A stretch of 64,000 nucleotides of DNA, taken from Adiantum capillus-veneris (Eukaryota; Streptophyta; Polypodiopsida; Polypodiales; Pteridaceae). A model generated the notes under the pieces. The model saw nothing but the letters and a program-made list of their open reading frames with translations, made no database searches and was not told where the DNA came from. Positions 44,056 to 56,924 of the stretch are shown here, piece by piece (position 1 is the first letter of the stretch; each line of letters starts with the position of its first letter). A program made the position numbers and the translations under genes. The stretch spans positions 65,401,395 through 65,465,394 of the forward strand of contig CM043963.1 in assembly GCA_014529385.2 (NCBI GenBank), in the 5' to 3' direction.

Positions 44056-46686
44056 AAAAGGTAACTGAAGGTTTGGCCAGGTTGCAGAGCCTAGGTGGGC
44101 AATTAAATGTGGATAAATGCCACATTGGGGAGAGTAAAGTCATTCTATTAGGTCATGAAATTTCAACAAAAGGTATCAACGCCGACCCAAGTAAGGTGTC
44201 CGCACTCATATCCCTACCTTCACCAACGACCGCACGCCAACTGGTCTCTTTTCTGCAGAAGGTGAGGTACTTAAGTAGATTCATACATCTACTATCACAA
44301 CTTGTTCTACCATTGCAACAATTCACTCAAAGATCAACTTTCACTTGGGACGAGGAAAGCGAACATCACTACAACAAGGTAAAGGAGGTCTTAGCCACTC
44401 TGCCAACTATCTCACCACCTAAGTGGGATGAAAAATTCTATGTCACCTCAAGTGTTGGTGATGACTCATTGGGGGCTGTGCTACTCCAAAAGGATACGAC
44501 GACATCTTTCATGAGGCCAATCTACTTCTCTAGTCGAATGATGACAGCAGGAGAGAAAGGTTTCACCCAGGTGGAACACTTAGTCCTAGCTCTTAGATTT
44601 GCAACTAAAAAGTTTAGGTCATATTTTTTGACTAATCAATTTGTGATTCTAACCACGGATGAAATATTTCCCTATGTTGTACAACACATGGATGTGTCTG
44701 CTAGGATTACTAAATGGCTAGTTCGTCTGCAAGAGTTTGACTACACGGTACAGGTAGAAAGCACGACAAGGGCAAGTTTGGGGGGACTCATGACCTACCA
44801 AGTCTTTGAAGGGAAGGAGAAGCAATCTAAGGAAGGAGAAGTCCGATTACCTCCAGTACCACTGATGGTAGAAGGAGCACACTCTCTCTACTTTGATGGA
44901 GCCTACAAGCGAGCGTCTGACAAAGCAACTGCAGGCATAGTGGTCTTTGATGACAAAGGGACAAAGGTATTTTCGTTGGGCCAATTGTTAGATTCACATT
45001 CTAACAATGAAGCTGAGTATGCAGCACTAACCAAGGGTCTACAATGGTGCGTCTCGCAAGGTGTACAACTCCTTAATGTATTTGGGGATGCTCTACTTCT
45101 GGTAAGGCAAGTAAATGGAGCATGGACATGCAAGAATCCTAGTTTAAGGACTCACTTAAGTGGTGTAAAAACCTTGTTGGGTAAGTTTGAAGAAGTTCAA
45201 ATACACCATATCCCAAGGGCTCAAAACCAAGAAGAAGATGCCCTAGCAAGTGAAAGACTACAAGAAGTGGTGGTTGGAGCAATAAAACTAAAGCTCCCTC
45301 TATTTCAAGGCAGTGATGCCTTGCCTGACATCATGCATTTTTTGGAAACAGGGGAATGCCCATCAGATTTAACAAAGGGACAGAAGCAATGGCTGACGTG
45401 GAAGGCCACAAGGTATCGACTCATCAATGACGGTTTGTACTGTAAGGGTAAGGACCAAATACTCAGGAAGGTCCCTCTCTCTCAGGAAATCACGGGAGTA
45501 ATTGTTAGTTGTCACGACGGGGTTTGTGGTGGTCACTTTGCCCAAGACATAACAAGTAGGAAAATCTTGCAGGCAGGCTTCATATGGCCTAGCCTCAACC
45601 GTGATGTACACCACTGGTGCAAAACATGTAAGTTGTGTCACAAGGTCGGCACTAGATCACTTATGCCTGAACCACAGACACCTATTCTCTCATATGGCCC
45701 ATTTGAAAAATGGGGTATCGACGCCATTGGGCCATTACCTAGGGCCAACTCAGGAAAATTCTACATTATCATGGGGGTCGACTACATGACTAGATGGGCA
45801 GAGGCTACAGCCACCACTAGAATCACAGTGGTAGAGGTAGCTAAATTTATCTACAAGCACATATGTTGTAGGTTTGGCACACCTTTAGAGATCATCTCTG
45901 ATAGAGGGCCAGGTTTCAGAGCAGACTTGGTAGGAGAATTAATTCAGAAACTGGGCATTACAAGGAGGCACTCTTCACCATATTACCCTCAATGTAATGG
46001 CCTAGTTGAAAAGGTAAATGGAATGGTTTCTAAAATTATTACCAAGCAGGTAAACAATCATCCTGGAGACTGGGATAAGTATCTACTACCAGCTTTATGG
46101 GCCTACAAAACATCATTTCGTACATCCTTGGGATTCACACCGTATCATCTAGTATTTGGTAAGGAAGCAATCTTGCCCATTGAAGTGCAACTACAAAGTC
46201 TCAGAGTAATGGCAAGCCAACTTCAACAACCCAACATGCATTTGAGAGATCACATCATCAACTTGGAAAGACTGCAGCTGGACAGAGAAGAAGCAATAAA
46301 TTATTATGCAGCACAAGAAGAGCATAGATGGCTTAGCTTTAACGAGCATCTCCGGAAAAAAGAATTGAAGAAAGGAATGTTGGTGCTCTGCTACGAGAAT
46401 CGCTTCGACACTCGCAAGGATAAGCAACTCCTGCTCCGATGGGAAGGTCCTTTCATCGTCAGGAAAAAGTATGCCAATGGAAGCTACCAGCTTATGGAGG
46501 CTGATGGAAAACTTCATAAAACCAGGGTAAATGGTTGGCGACTTAAACCTTATTTTCTTCGATTTGACCAGGCTCCACCTATTGGCATTCCAGATGAGGA
46601 CACACCATCAGCCGCCACCTCCAACGATAATGATCAAACAGATGAACTAGAGACATTAATGCCTCTAGCCAAAAGGGGAGGGCTAA
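44022..46686 (+). pseudogene. RT end, dual RNase H and integrase, nested Tat element
   Basis: One uninterrupted frame (stop at 46772, inside the 3' LTR). RT thumb: ILLGHEISTKGI and YLSRFIHLLS. Gypsy RNase H: residues about 140-215 (SLGAVLLQKD, QVEHLVLALRFATKKFRSYF). Second, archaeal-type RNase H: residues 288-410, with acidic residues Asp292 (YFDGAYKR), Glu332 (NNEAEYAAL), Asp356 (FGDALLL) and Asp406. Integrase: zinc finger about 498-539, then Asp567 (GIDAIGP), Asp627 (SDRGPGF) and Glu663 (GLVEKVNG), giving D-x35-E, and a C-terminal domain with WEGPFIVRKKYANGSYQL. The start at 44022 is only the reading-frame edge; RT continues from the previous segment in another frame. Nearly intact and recently active-looking. 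Confidence 0.92.
46671..46683 (+). other. Polypurine tract of the nested Tat element
   Basis: AAAAGGGGAGGGC ends three bases before the 3' LTR start TGATGGGTGC. It lies inside the end of the pol frame. Confidence 0.85.
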
Positions 46687-47985
46687 TGATGGGTGCTTTT
46701 CACAAGCCAAGCTCCCATACCCCTCTTCTCTCGTCCCCACCCCATGAAAACCCCCTCTTAAGGAGGGAGTGATAAAAGGCATTGGAAAAAGTAAGAAAAA
46801 AATAAAGTATGATTATGTAAATATATGAGAAAGGTAAAATAGGCCACCTCATGGCTACGGGGCAGCCCATCCCCAGCTTGCCTCCTTTTTCTTCACTGTT
46901 GCCCCGCCGTGTGTCCCTTTTCCTCTCCTCCACTCAAAAGGTCAACCCCCTCTCTCTTCCCCTTGTCCTTTCTCCTTTCTCTCTTCCCTCAAGCTACCCC
47001 ACCTCTCACCAATAATGCATTCTAACTCACCAATAATGCACCCTAACTCACATGCAACTTATCCTATCTTCCAAAATAGTATACCCCACCCCCCCTTTCT
47101 CTCTCCTATCATATCCCATGACCCAAAAACCCCCCTCTCTCTCTAAAGGGTGCCATGTCTCTTGTCTTCTAGCTAATATAACCTCCCCCACACTCACACA
47201 CACTCAGTTTCACTGAAAAAGGTGCCCACAGACCCATCCCCACCCGGTGGTTACCTGATTTTTTTTGTGTTCACACACATTTGCACACAGATTCACCTCT
47301 GAACTCTCTCCTCTCTTGTAATTACTTTATTCTCCATGTCACCTCTCACTTTTTTTCATCAACCCATCTCTCTCTTAGTCTCTCTCTCATGAGACTGCTG
47401 TTCTCGCACAAATACACATAGCCAGACAAGTGGGGCCCACAGTCACATGGCCTATGTAGATAATGATTTCTTCATTTCTAAATTCTAGAATTTCTCCCCC
47501 CTCCTCCCCTATATAAAGAGGGGTCACCATCACACTAAACACACACACAACATCACCAAAGAGTACAATGAGCACTGTGTGTGCCTAGTGCACACACACA
47601 CACCCACACCATCACCATCACCGCAATCACCATGCTCGTCTTGAGCATGACCTCTACACCCTTGGGCTATGGAAGATGAAGGGCAGCTAAATGAAGGATG
47701 ATGGCCATAACCCTCGTGCGAGTCTTCTCCATCAACTCCCACCTATCCGCCATGTGCTCTACCACTCTCTCCCTTCTCATTCCCCTACCCTATGCTCCCC
47801 ATTTCATCGCCTTATTCTCTAAATAAAGCTTGAGGTTTTGTGAGTATGTTTTCTTGCAATGTTTTGCCCATGTGAGGTGTGCGGAATCGCCACCTAGTCT
47901 TGTGTTTGGAGTGAGCTTGTGTATGTGTGAAGGATGTGCGGATTCGCCATCCTTCTGTGGTTCCTAAGTACTAAGCCGCTATACC

Positions 47986-48047
<62 letters not shown>

Positions 48048-48259
48048 CTTGATCTCATTTCCCTTCCTCTTCATCATTACTCCCAAGCATCCATCTCTCT
48101 TGGATGAAAACTTTGTTATGGTGGTGTGTTGTTTGCGTCCTAGCCACTGAAGTTAGGTGGTGCCCCCTGTTTGCTTTTCCATGAGAGGCTCGAGGCGCGC
48201 CATTCGATCCCCGGTGTTTTAGAGGCCGTCGGGGGTTCGGGGTTCGCTTGCTCCTGTCA
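46687..48259 (+). repeat. 3' LTR of the nested Tat element
   Basis: 1573 bp, ending CTCCTGTCA. It carries TATATAAA (47510-47517), AATAAA and (TC)n (about 47995-48044). A 23-bp tandem duplication of ACCAATAATGCA-type sequence near 47010-47050 is absent from the 5' LTR. Confidence 0.92.
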
Positions 48260-50648
48260 ACGCTCACGGTTTTGGACATAGTTTTGGATTTTCCCTGACC
48301 AAAACACTTGAACACACTGACAGAGGTATACCTATAGCAAGATAGATCTATTAAGCCTAGAAGTCATGTCTACATCAGACTAAGACTCAGACTCAGCTTA
48401 TACAAGCACATGGATTTCACGGATAGATGAGCACCAACCCAGAATAGATCTTCCAAACCTACAGTACATAATGACCAATTTTGTGGAGAGAGTTTGGGCG
48501 TATAACCATGAAAGTGAAGCACTATATAGGTATATTAATGGAAATCAATTCAACCTTTACAGTTGCTTCGAGCCCTACCCAGATGAACTGACAGAATACA
48601 AGCTCTTATATGTCTATACATACGAGGTCGACCGACAATGGACATCCTTATTTGATGACAAGTATGGACAAGAATATAGAGCTATAGAAAGCACAAATCC
48701 ACAAATTCCTTTCTCCTTGCATTAATTAAACATCCACTTGTTGCATAGATCTGCTTACTTCACATTGCCTAAACCGAGCATTCACCAGTTCCATCAAGCC
48801 CCTGAGCAGAGAAAACCCCACATGCCCAATTTCAAGCGCCCCCTATTATCTCCATGCAACCATGTCTCTCTACTTGACTATCCACTACCATAACAAAATT
48901 TTCAACATACAAGGTCCTTTTTAGCTTTGCTAACCTCGAGGCAACTCTACTATCTTTTGCTAGTAATTAACCTACCCTCACGGCCTTGCACCCCACCTTA
49001 CAATTGTACATGTTGATTAATCTCCACATGCATTCGGTGCAGATGTAGCCCTTCTAAGGAATTTATCACTTTACCCTCATCTAAAAGGCACCAGTCTTAT
49101 AGCTATTTGTGGATTGTATCCCCCTTCTACATGCGTTTTATCCCTTCATCTTGTACATCCGCACCATGCTAGAATTGATAGCTTTATGTGCCTTGACCCC
49201 ACCTTCCTTGTATGTTATAACCTACAACTTTAATCATCCTTGACCTTACCTTGAAAGTTAATTCCATTTTTCCACCTTGTACATTCCTCGGTCTTTGCCT
49301 CGCCTAGTTGGTGACCTAGAACCAAGTTGAACCTGACCTCATAAAACACTAATGCTAAACCATACTAAACTTTGCCCCTTTCTTTTGGTTGTCTTAAAAC
49401 CTGGCATACCTCAACTTAAAAATGCCTCTACCAGCTTTTTATTGGATACAGTGTTATTATCATAACCAACCTCTGTTTACTTTACTATCCACTCGCTGGA
49501 CACCATTTATAACCTACCGACATAGACTTGCACCCCACCTTACAATTGTACTAAATTGTAATTTGTAAGTCTCCGCATACATCCGATGGAGATACAACCC
49601 TTCCAAGTCCCCATACATCCGATGGAGATACAACCCTTCCAAGTTCATTTATCAGTTTAGCCTATGGTAAACTGCACCATTTTTACAGTTTGTCATTGCT
49701 TTTTGCCTCGCCAAGTTGGTGACTGGTACTAAGATAGCCTTGCCCTCATAAAAACCTTAATCCTAAGCAAATTTAACCTTGCCCCCATAACCCCAAGCTT
49801 CTTTTAAGCTAAACGTTTGCCTTCACCAGATTGTTTGCCCAAACCTCAACCTAACCTTCCACCACACTCTAGCCCCAGGCCCAAACCTCAACCTAACCTT
49901 CCACCACACTCTAGCCCCAAACCTTAACCTAAGCTAGCCATGTACATCAAATTCATCCTTGCACAGCTCAAGACTTCAATCTTGTATAATGAAGGAGAGG
50001 TTGCGACAAAATCTCTTGGAGAAATCTAACGGTTTGACCCTTATCAAGGATTCTAGTGCTTCATGAAACCCCCTAGCCATTGGTACCACTTTTATGCAAT
50101 CTCTCTAAAGATCACCAAAAATTAACACCTTAAAAAATTCCACTCCCAAGGAATTACACTGACTTTCAACTAGGCCAATCTATTTCTTGGTATTCATCCA
50201 TCACCATGAAGTTGTACACAAGCCCACTTAATGCTTAACTAGAGAAAGCCAATCTTTTTCTTGGTATACACCCATCACCATTTTAAACTCTTAAAGTTGT
50301 ACACAAGCCCAATGAATGCCCAACAAAGCCAATCTATTTCTTGGTCTACATCCATCACCACTGAAACTCTTAAAGTTGTACTCAAGCCCAATGAATGACC
50401 ACCTACCCACATTTCCCTCCAAAAATTCTTAAATTTTTTCCCTCCAAAAGTGCTTATAAAACCAATAGCCTAAAGAGAGAATTTTTTGTATTCATGGAAT
50501 GCCCTGATGAGACTCAATAAGTCGAAACGCGTTGGCAAATGCCATGATGCCATGTTTGAGTAAAATCTCTCTTTTTTCCTTGGTGGAATCCCTTCTCTCC
50601 CTTTAAGCTTATGTGAAGTACTCGCACGCTTGGCTTTTATAACTAATC
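48260..50648 (+). repeat. Array unit 3, right part
   Basis: It resumes at ACGCTCACGG after the Tat element. It contains the gag ATG at 48366 and the extra 42-bp segment also seen in unit 2 (near 49850-49920). This links units 2 and 3 as a more recent pair. Confidence 0.85.
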
Positions 50649-53077
50649 AAGTTTTGAAAAAAACGTTGTTTAAGGCCTCAAAATGGATCCGGAAGTCAAA
50701 CCAACGATTTGAGAGAATTGTGGGAAAACACTCACGGTTTTGGACATAGTTTTGGATTTTCCTTGACCAAAACACTTGAACACACTGAGAGAGGTATTAC
50801 TACAGCAAGCTAGATATATTAAGCCTAGAAGTCATGTCTACATCAGACTCAGACTCAGACTCAGCTTATACAAGCACATGGAATGCAGGGATAGATGAGC
50901 ACCCGCCCAAAATAGATCTTCCAAACCTATAGTACATAAAGACCAATTTTGTGGAGAGAGTTTGGACGTATAACCATGAAAGTGAAGGACTATATAGGTA
51001 TATTAATGGAAATCAATTCAACCTTTATAGTTGCTTAGAGCCCTACCCAGATGAATTGACAGAATACAAGCGCTTATATGTCTATGCATACGAGGTCGAC
51101 CGACAATGGACATCCTTATTTGTTGACAAGTATGGAAAAGAATATAGAGCTATATAAAGCACAAATCCACAAATTCCTTTGCCCTTGCATTAATTAAACA
51201 TCCACTTGTTGCATAGATCTGCTTACTTCACACTGCCCAAGCCGAGCATTCACCATTTTCATCAAACCCATGAGCAGATAAAACCTCACTTGCCCACCTT
51301 CAAGCGCCCCCTATTATCTCCATGCAACCATGTCTCTCTACTTGACTATCCACTACCATAACAAAATTTTCAACATACAAGGTCCTTTTTAGCTTTGCTA
51401 ACCTCGAGGGAACACTAGTATCTTTTGCTCGTAATTAACCTACCCTCACGGCCTTGCACCCCACCTTACAATTGTACATGTTGTTTATTAATCTCCACAT
51501 GCATTCGGTGCAGATGTAACCCTTCTAAGGAATTTATCACTTTACCCTCATCTAAAAGGCACCAGTCTTATAGCTATTTGTGGATTGTATCCCCCTTCTA
51601 CATGCGTTTTATCCCTTCATCTTGTACATCCGCACCATGCTAAAATTGATAGCTTTATGTGCCTTGACCCCACCTTCCTTGTATGTTATAACCTACAGCT
51701 TTAACCATCCTTGACCTTACCTTGAAAGTTAATTCCATTTTTCCACCTTGTACATTCCTCGGTCTTTGCCTCACCTAGTTCGTGACCTAGAACCAAGTTG
51801 AACCCGACCTCATAAAACTCTAATGCTAAACAATACTAAACTTTGCCCCTTTCTTTTGGTTGTCTTAAAACCTGGCATACCTTAACTTAAAAATGCCTCT
51901 ACCCTCTTTTAATTGGATACAGTGTTATTATTATAACCAACCTCTGTTTACTTTACTATCCACTCGTTGGACACCATTAATAACCTATTGACATAGACTT
52001 GCACCCCACCTTACAATTGTACTAAATTGTAATTTGTAAGTCTCCGCATACATCCGATGGAGATACAACCCTTCCAAGTCCCCATACATCCGATGGAGAT
52101 GCAACCCTTCCAAGTTCATTTATCAGTTTAGCCTATGGTAAATTTCACCATTTTTATAGTTTGTCATTGCTTTTTGCCTCGCCAAGTTGGTGACTAGTAC
52201 TAAGATAGCCTTGCCCTCATAAAAACTTTAATCCTAAGAAAATTTAACCTTGCCCCCATAACCCCAAGCTTCTTTTAAGCTAAACGTTTGCCTCCATCAG
52301 ACTCTTTGCCCAAACCTCAACCTAACCTTCCACCACACTCTAGCCCCAAACCTTAACCTAAGCTAGCCATGTACATCAAATTCATCGTTCCACAGCTCCA
52401 GGCTTCAATCTTGTATAATGAAGGAGAGGTTGCGACAAAATCTCTTGGAGAAATCTAACGGTTTGACCCTTATCAAGGATTCTAGTGCTTCATGAAACCC
52501 CCTAGCCATTGGTACCACTTTTATGCAATCTCTCTAAAGATCACCAAAAATTAACACCTTAAAAAATTCCACTCCCAAGGAATTACACTGACTTTCAACT
52601 AGGCCAATCTATTTCTTGGTATTCATACATCACCATGAAGTTGTACACAAGCCCATTTAATGCTTAACTAGAGAAAACCAATCTTTTTCTTGGTATACAC
52701 CCATCACCATTTTAAACTCTTAAAGTTGTACACAAGCCCAATGAATGCCCAACAAAGCCAATCTATTTCTTGGTCTACATCCATCACCATTGAAACTCTT
52801 AAAGTTGTACTCAAGCCCAATGAATGCCCACCTACCCACATTTCCCTCCAAAAATTCTTAAATTTTTTCCCTCCAAAAGTGCTTATAAAACCAATAGCCT
52901 AAAGAGAGAATTTTTTGTATTCATGGAATGCCCTAATGAGACTGAATAAGTTGAAACGTGTTGGCAAATGCCATGATGCCATGTTTGAGTAAAATCTCTC
53001 TTTTTTCCTTGGTGGGATCCCTTCTCTCCCTTTAAGCTTATGTGAAGTACTCGCACGCTTGGCTTTTAAAATCAATC
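50649..53077 (+). repeat. Array unit 4
   Basis: 2429 bp. It has an 11-bp deletion near 50695 and a TAG in the gag frame (CCTATAG at 50928-50934) that unit 5 shares. It shares CGTTCCACAGCTC with unit 5. Confidence 0.85.
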
Positions 53078-55517
53078 AAGTTTTTAAAAAAACGTTGTTT
53101 AAGGCCTCAAAATGCATCCGGAAGTCAGGGGTGTCAAAAACTGACAGTTTGAGAGAATTGTGAGAAAAGGCTCACAGTTTTGGACATAGTTTTGGATTTT
53201 CCCTGACCAAAACACTTGTACACACTGAAAGAGGTATTACTACAGCAAGCTAGATATATTAAGCCTAGAAGTCATGTCTACATCAGACTCAAACTCAGAC
53301 TCAGCTTATACAAGCACATGGATTGCAGGGATAGATGAGCACCCGCCCAAAATAGATCTTCCAAACCTATAGTACATAAAGACCAATTTTGTGGAGAGAG
53401 TTTGGACGTATAACCATGAAAGTGAAGGACTATATAGGTATATTAATGGAAATCAATTCAACCTTTACAGTTGCTTAGAGCCCTACCCAGATGAATTGAC
53501 AGAATACAAGCTCTTATATGTCTATACATACGAGGTCGACCGACAATGGACATCCTTATTTGTTGACAAGTATGGACAAGAATATAGAGCTATATAAAGC
53601 ACAAATCCACAAATTCCTTTGCCCTTGCATTAATTAAACATCCACTTGTTGCATAGATCTGCTTACTTCACACTGCCCAAGCCGAGCATTCACCATTTCC
53701 ATCAAACCCATGAGCAGATAAAACCTCACTTGCCCACCTTCAAGCGCCCCCTATTATCTCCATGCAACCATGTCTCTCTACTTGACTATCCACTACCATA
53801 ACAAAATTTTCAACATACAAGGTCCTTTTTAGCTTTGCTAACCAAGAGGCAACTCTACTATCTTTTGCTAGTAATTAACATACCCTCATGGCCTTGCACC
53901 CCACCTTACAATTGTACATGTTGTTTATTAATCTCCACATGCATTCGGTGCAGATCTAGCCCTTCTAAGGAATTTGTCACTTTACCCTCATCTAAAAGGC
54001 ACCAGTCTTATAGCTATTTGTGGATTGTATCCCCCTTCTACATGCGTTTTATCCCTTCATCTTGTACATCCGCACCATGCTAAAATTGATAGCTTTATGT
54101 GCCTTGACCCCACCTTCCTTGTATGTTATAACCTACAACTTTAATCATCCTTGACCTTACCTTGAAAGTTAATTCCATTTTTCCACCTTGTACATTCCTC
54201 GGTCTTTGCCTCGCCTAGTTGGTGACCTAGAACCAAGTTGAACCCGACCTCATAAAACTCTAATGCTAAACCATACTAAACTTTGCCCCTTTCTTTTGGT
54301 TGTCTTAAAACCTAGCATACCTTAACTTAAAGCTGCCTCTACCAGCTTTTTATTGGATACAATGTTATTATCATAACCAACCTTTTCTTACTTTACTATC
54401 CACTCGCTAGACACCATTAATAACCTACCGACATAGACTTGCACCCCACCTTACAATTGTACTAAATTGTAAGTTGTAAGTCTCCGCATACATCCGATGG
54501 AGATACAACCCTTCCAAGTCCCCATACATCCGATGGAGGTGCAACCCTTCCAAGTTCATTTATCAGTTTAGCCTATGGTAAATTGCACCATTTTTATAGT
54601 TTGTCATTGCTTTTTGCCTCGCCAAGTTGGTGACTAGTACTAAGATAGCCTTGCCCTCATAAAAACTTTAATCCTAAGAAAATTTAACCTTGCCCCCATA
54701 ACCCCAAGCTTCTTTTAAGCTAAACGTTTGCCTCCATCAGACTCTTTGCCCAAACCTCAACCTAACCTTCCACCACACTCTAGCCCCAAACCTTAACCTA
54801 AGCTAGCCATGTACATCAAATTCATCGTTCCACAGCTCAAGGCTTCAATCTTGTATAATGAAGGAGAGGTTGCGACAAAATCTCTTGGAGAAATCTAACG
54901 GTTTGACCCTTATCAAGGATTCTAGTGCTTCATGAAACCCCCTAGCCATTGGTACCACTTTTATGCAATCTCTCTAAAGATCACCAAAAATTAACACCTT
55001 AAAAAATTCCACTCCCAAGGAATTACACTGACTTTCAACTAGGCCAATCTATTTCTTGGTATTCATACGTCACCATGAAGTTGTACACAAGCCCATTTAA
55101 TGCTTAACTAGAGAAAACCAATCTTTTTCTTGGTATACACCCATCACCATTTTAAACTCTTAAAGTTGTACACAAGCCCAATGAATGCCCAACAAAGACA
55201 ATCTATTTCTTGGTCTACATCCATCACCACTGAAACTCTTAAAGTTGTACTCAAGCCCAATGAATGCCCACCTGCCCACATTTCCCTCCAAAAATTCTTA
55301 AATTTTTTCCCTCCAAAAGTGCTTATAAAACCAATAGCCTAAAGAGAGAATTTTTTGTATTCATGGAATGCCGTGATGAGACTCAATAAGTCGAAACATG
55401 TTGGCAAATGCCATGATGCCATGTTTGAGTAAAATCTCTCTTTTTTCCTTGGTGGGATCCCTTCTCTCCCTTTAAGCTTATGTGAAGTACTTGCACGCTT
55501 GGCTTTTATAATTAATC
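53078..55517 (+). repeat. Array unit 5
   Basis: 2440 bp. It is closest to unit 4 by shared variants (AGATATATT, the gag TAG, CGTTCCACAGCTC), consistent with the latest duplication in the array. Confidence 0.85.
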
Positions 55518-55977
55518 AAGTTTTGAAAAAAACGTTGTTTAAGGCCTCAAAATGCATCCAGAAGTCAGGGGTGTCAAAAACTGACAATTTGAGAGAATTG
55601 TGAGAAAACGCTCACAGTTTTGGACATTGTTTTGGATTTTCCCTGACCAAAACACTTGAACACACTGAGAGAGGTATTACTACAGCAAGCTAGATCTATT
55701 AAGCCTAGAAGTCATGTCTACATCAGACTCAGACTCAACTTATACAAGCACATGGATTGCAAGGATAGATGAGCACCCGGCCAGAATAGATCTTCCAAAC
55801 CTACAGTACATAAAGACCAATTTTGTGGAGAGAGTTTGGACGTATAACCATGAAAGTGAAGGACTATATAGGTATATTAATGGAAATCAATTCAACCTTT
55901 ACAGTTGCTTAGAGCCCTACCCAGATGAGCTGACAGAATACAAGCTCTTATATGTCTATACATACGAGGTCGACCGA
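55518..55977 (+). repeat. Array unit 6, partial
   Basis: First 460 bp of a unit, ending after the YEVDR codons (GAGGTCGACCGA). There the other units continue CAATGGACATCC, but this one continues into the main gag. It lacks the unit 4/5 stop, so it belongs to the older unit type. Confidence 0.85.
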
Positions 55978-56924
55978 GATATTTGGTAAATGAAGGACCT
56001 CCGATACATCCACAAAAGACAAGAACCTCTAAGAGAATTCCAAAGAGGGGACCACCACCTCGATTTCACCCTAGAGAGATAACGAGAGATGAAACGATAC
56101 CAGAGAGGAGTATGGTTCCATACTTTTCACCCCAAAGTATAAGACCATCTCAGCTAATAAAATGGGTAAATAGAATGTACAATGGCATATGAGACCCATG
56201 CGCCCATGTCTTGGCTTTCAAGCAAGTCCTACGAGCAGAACGAGTAGAGGACTTCCACATGCAGTATGAGGGTTTTGGACTTACATTGGAGGACAATGCA
56301 CAAGCATGGTTTGAACTATTGAACCGGAGAGAGTTCACAACCATTGAGAAAATGTTGTATGAATTTGTTCAAGAATTCACCAAGAGAGGCATAAAACATA
56401 ACACCCTTCCTAAGATTCAGGAATTTAAACAAGGCGAAACAGAAACAGTGCGACATGCAATACTGCGTTTCAAGCAATATGTTGCTAGATGTCCTACCCA
56501 AGAGTTACCCACGCCAGAATGTCAGATCCTATGCTTCATTAGAGGGCTTAGGAATGAGAATCTCCAAAAGGACCTATACATGAAAAGATACCAAACCTTG
56601 GAAGAGGGGACCAAAGTGGCAGTTGACCTAGTTGACAATTGCAAATTCTATGAAGATGTTCAGAAGAAGATGAATGATGCGAGTGAGAAAAAGAAAACCG
56701 CTGATCTTGAGGATCAAAGAGGGAATCTAGGACAAAACCAAGTAAATGTTGAGGAGAAAATCATAGAGAATGTGATGCAACGTAGCAACCACTCTGACCG
56801 AGTACCAGCCTATAGAATTCCTCAACAACGAAGGTGCATGACATGTGGAGGGGACCATCCGACGCAACATTGTCCTGACTATAGACCTAAGACTCCACCA
56901 GGGTTTGAGCATGTTATGTCTTAA
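55714..56924 (+). pseudogene. Gag of the giant gypsy element
   Basis: An N-terminal piece (55714-55989: MSTSDSDSTYTSTWIARIDE, then NQFNLYSCLEPYPDELTEY) is followed, one base out of frame, by the main gag from 55983 (PPIHPQKTRTSKRIPKRGPP). A TGA at 56190-56192 precedes the capsid-like region from 56211: EDFHMQYEGFGLTLEDNAQAW, LYEFVQEFTKRGIKHN and ARCPTQELPTPECQILCFIRG. A short-spaced knuckle (C-x2-C-x3-H-x4-C in CMTCGGDHPTQHC) ends it. The misjoin at 55977 suggests a deletion removed the end of array unit 6 together with some gag. Confidence 0.8.

Larger units (their letters stand above)
38943..48259 (+). mobile_element. Nested Tat-lineage gypsy element, nearly complete
   Basis: 9317 bp with two full LTRs, a primer-binding site, gag, protease, RT, two RNase H domains, integrase and a polypurine tract, all in plus orientation. 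It interrupts array unit 3 between GAGAAAACG and CTCACGG. The right flank reads ACGCT and the left ACGT, a 5-bp target duplication with one base lost. A second, archaeal-type RNase H after the normal one is diagnostic of the Tat group. LTR similarity (a few percent difference plus a 23-bp duplication) points to a fairly recent insertion, later than the array. Confidence 0.93.
33946..55977 (+). repeat. Tandem array: five 2.4-kb units plus a partial sixth
   Basis: Each unit starts about AAGTTTTGAAAAAAACG, contains TTAAGCCTAGAAGTCATGTCT with the gag ATG (at 34142, 36562, 48366, 50834, 53274 and 55714), a short gag frame, and about 2 kb of pyrimidine-rich non-coding sequence. ATG spacings are 2420, 2482 (nested insertion removed), 2468, 2440 and 2440. 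Within units, a roughly 35-bp motif (CATACATCCGATGGAGAT) is doubled and a roughly 85-bp motif (TTTCTTGGTATACACCCATC) appears three times. The array is interrupted in unit 3 by the Tat element. Confidence 0.93.
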
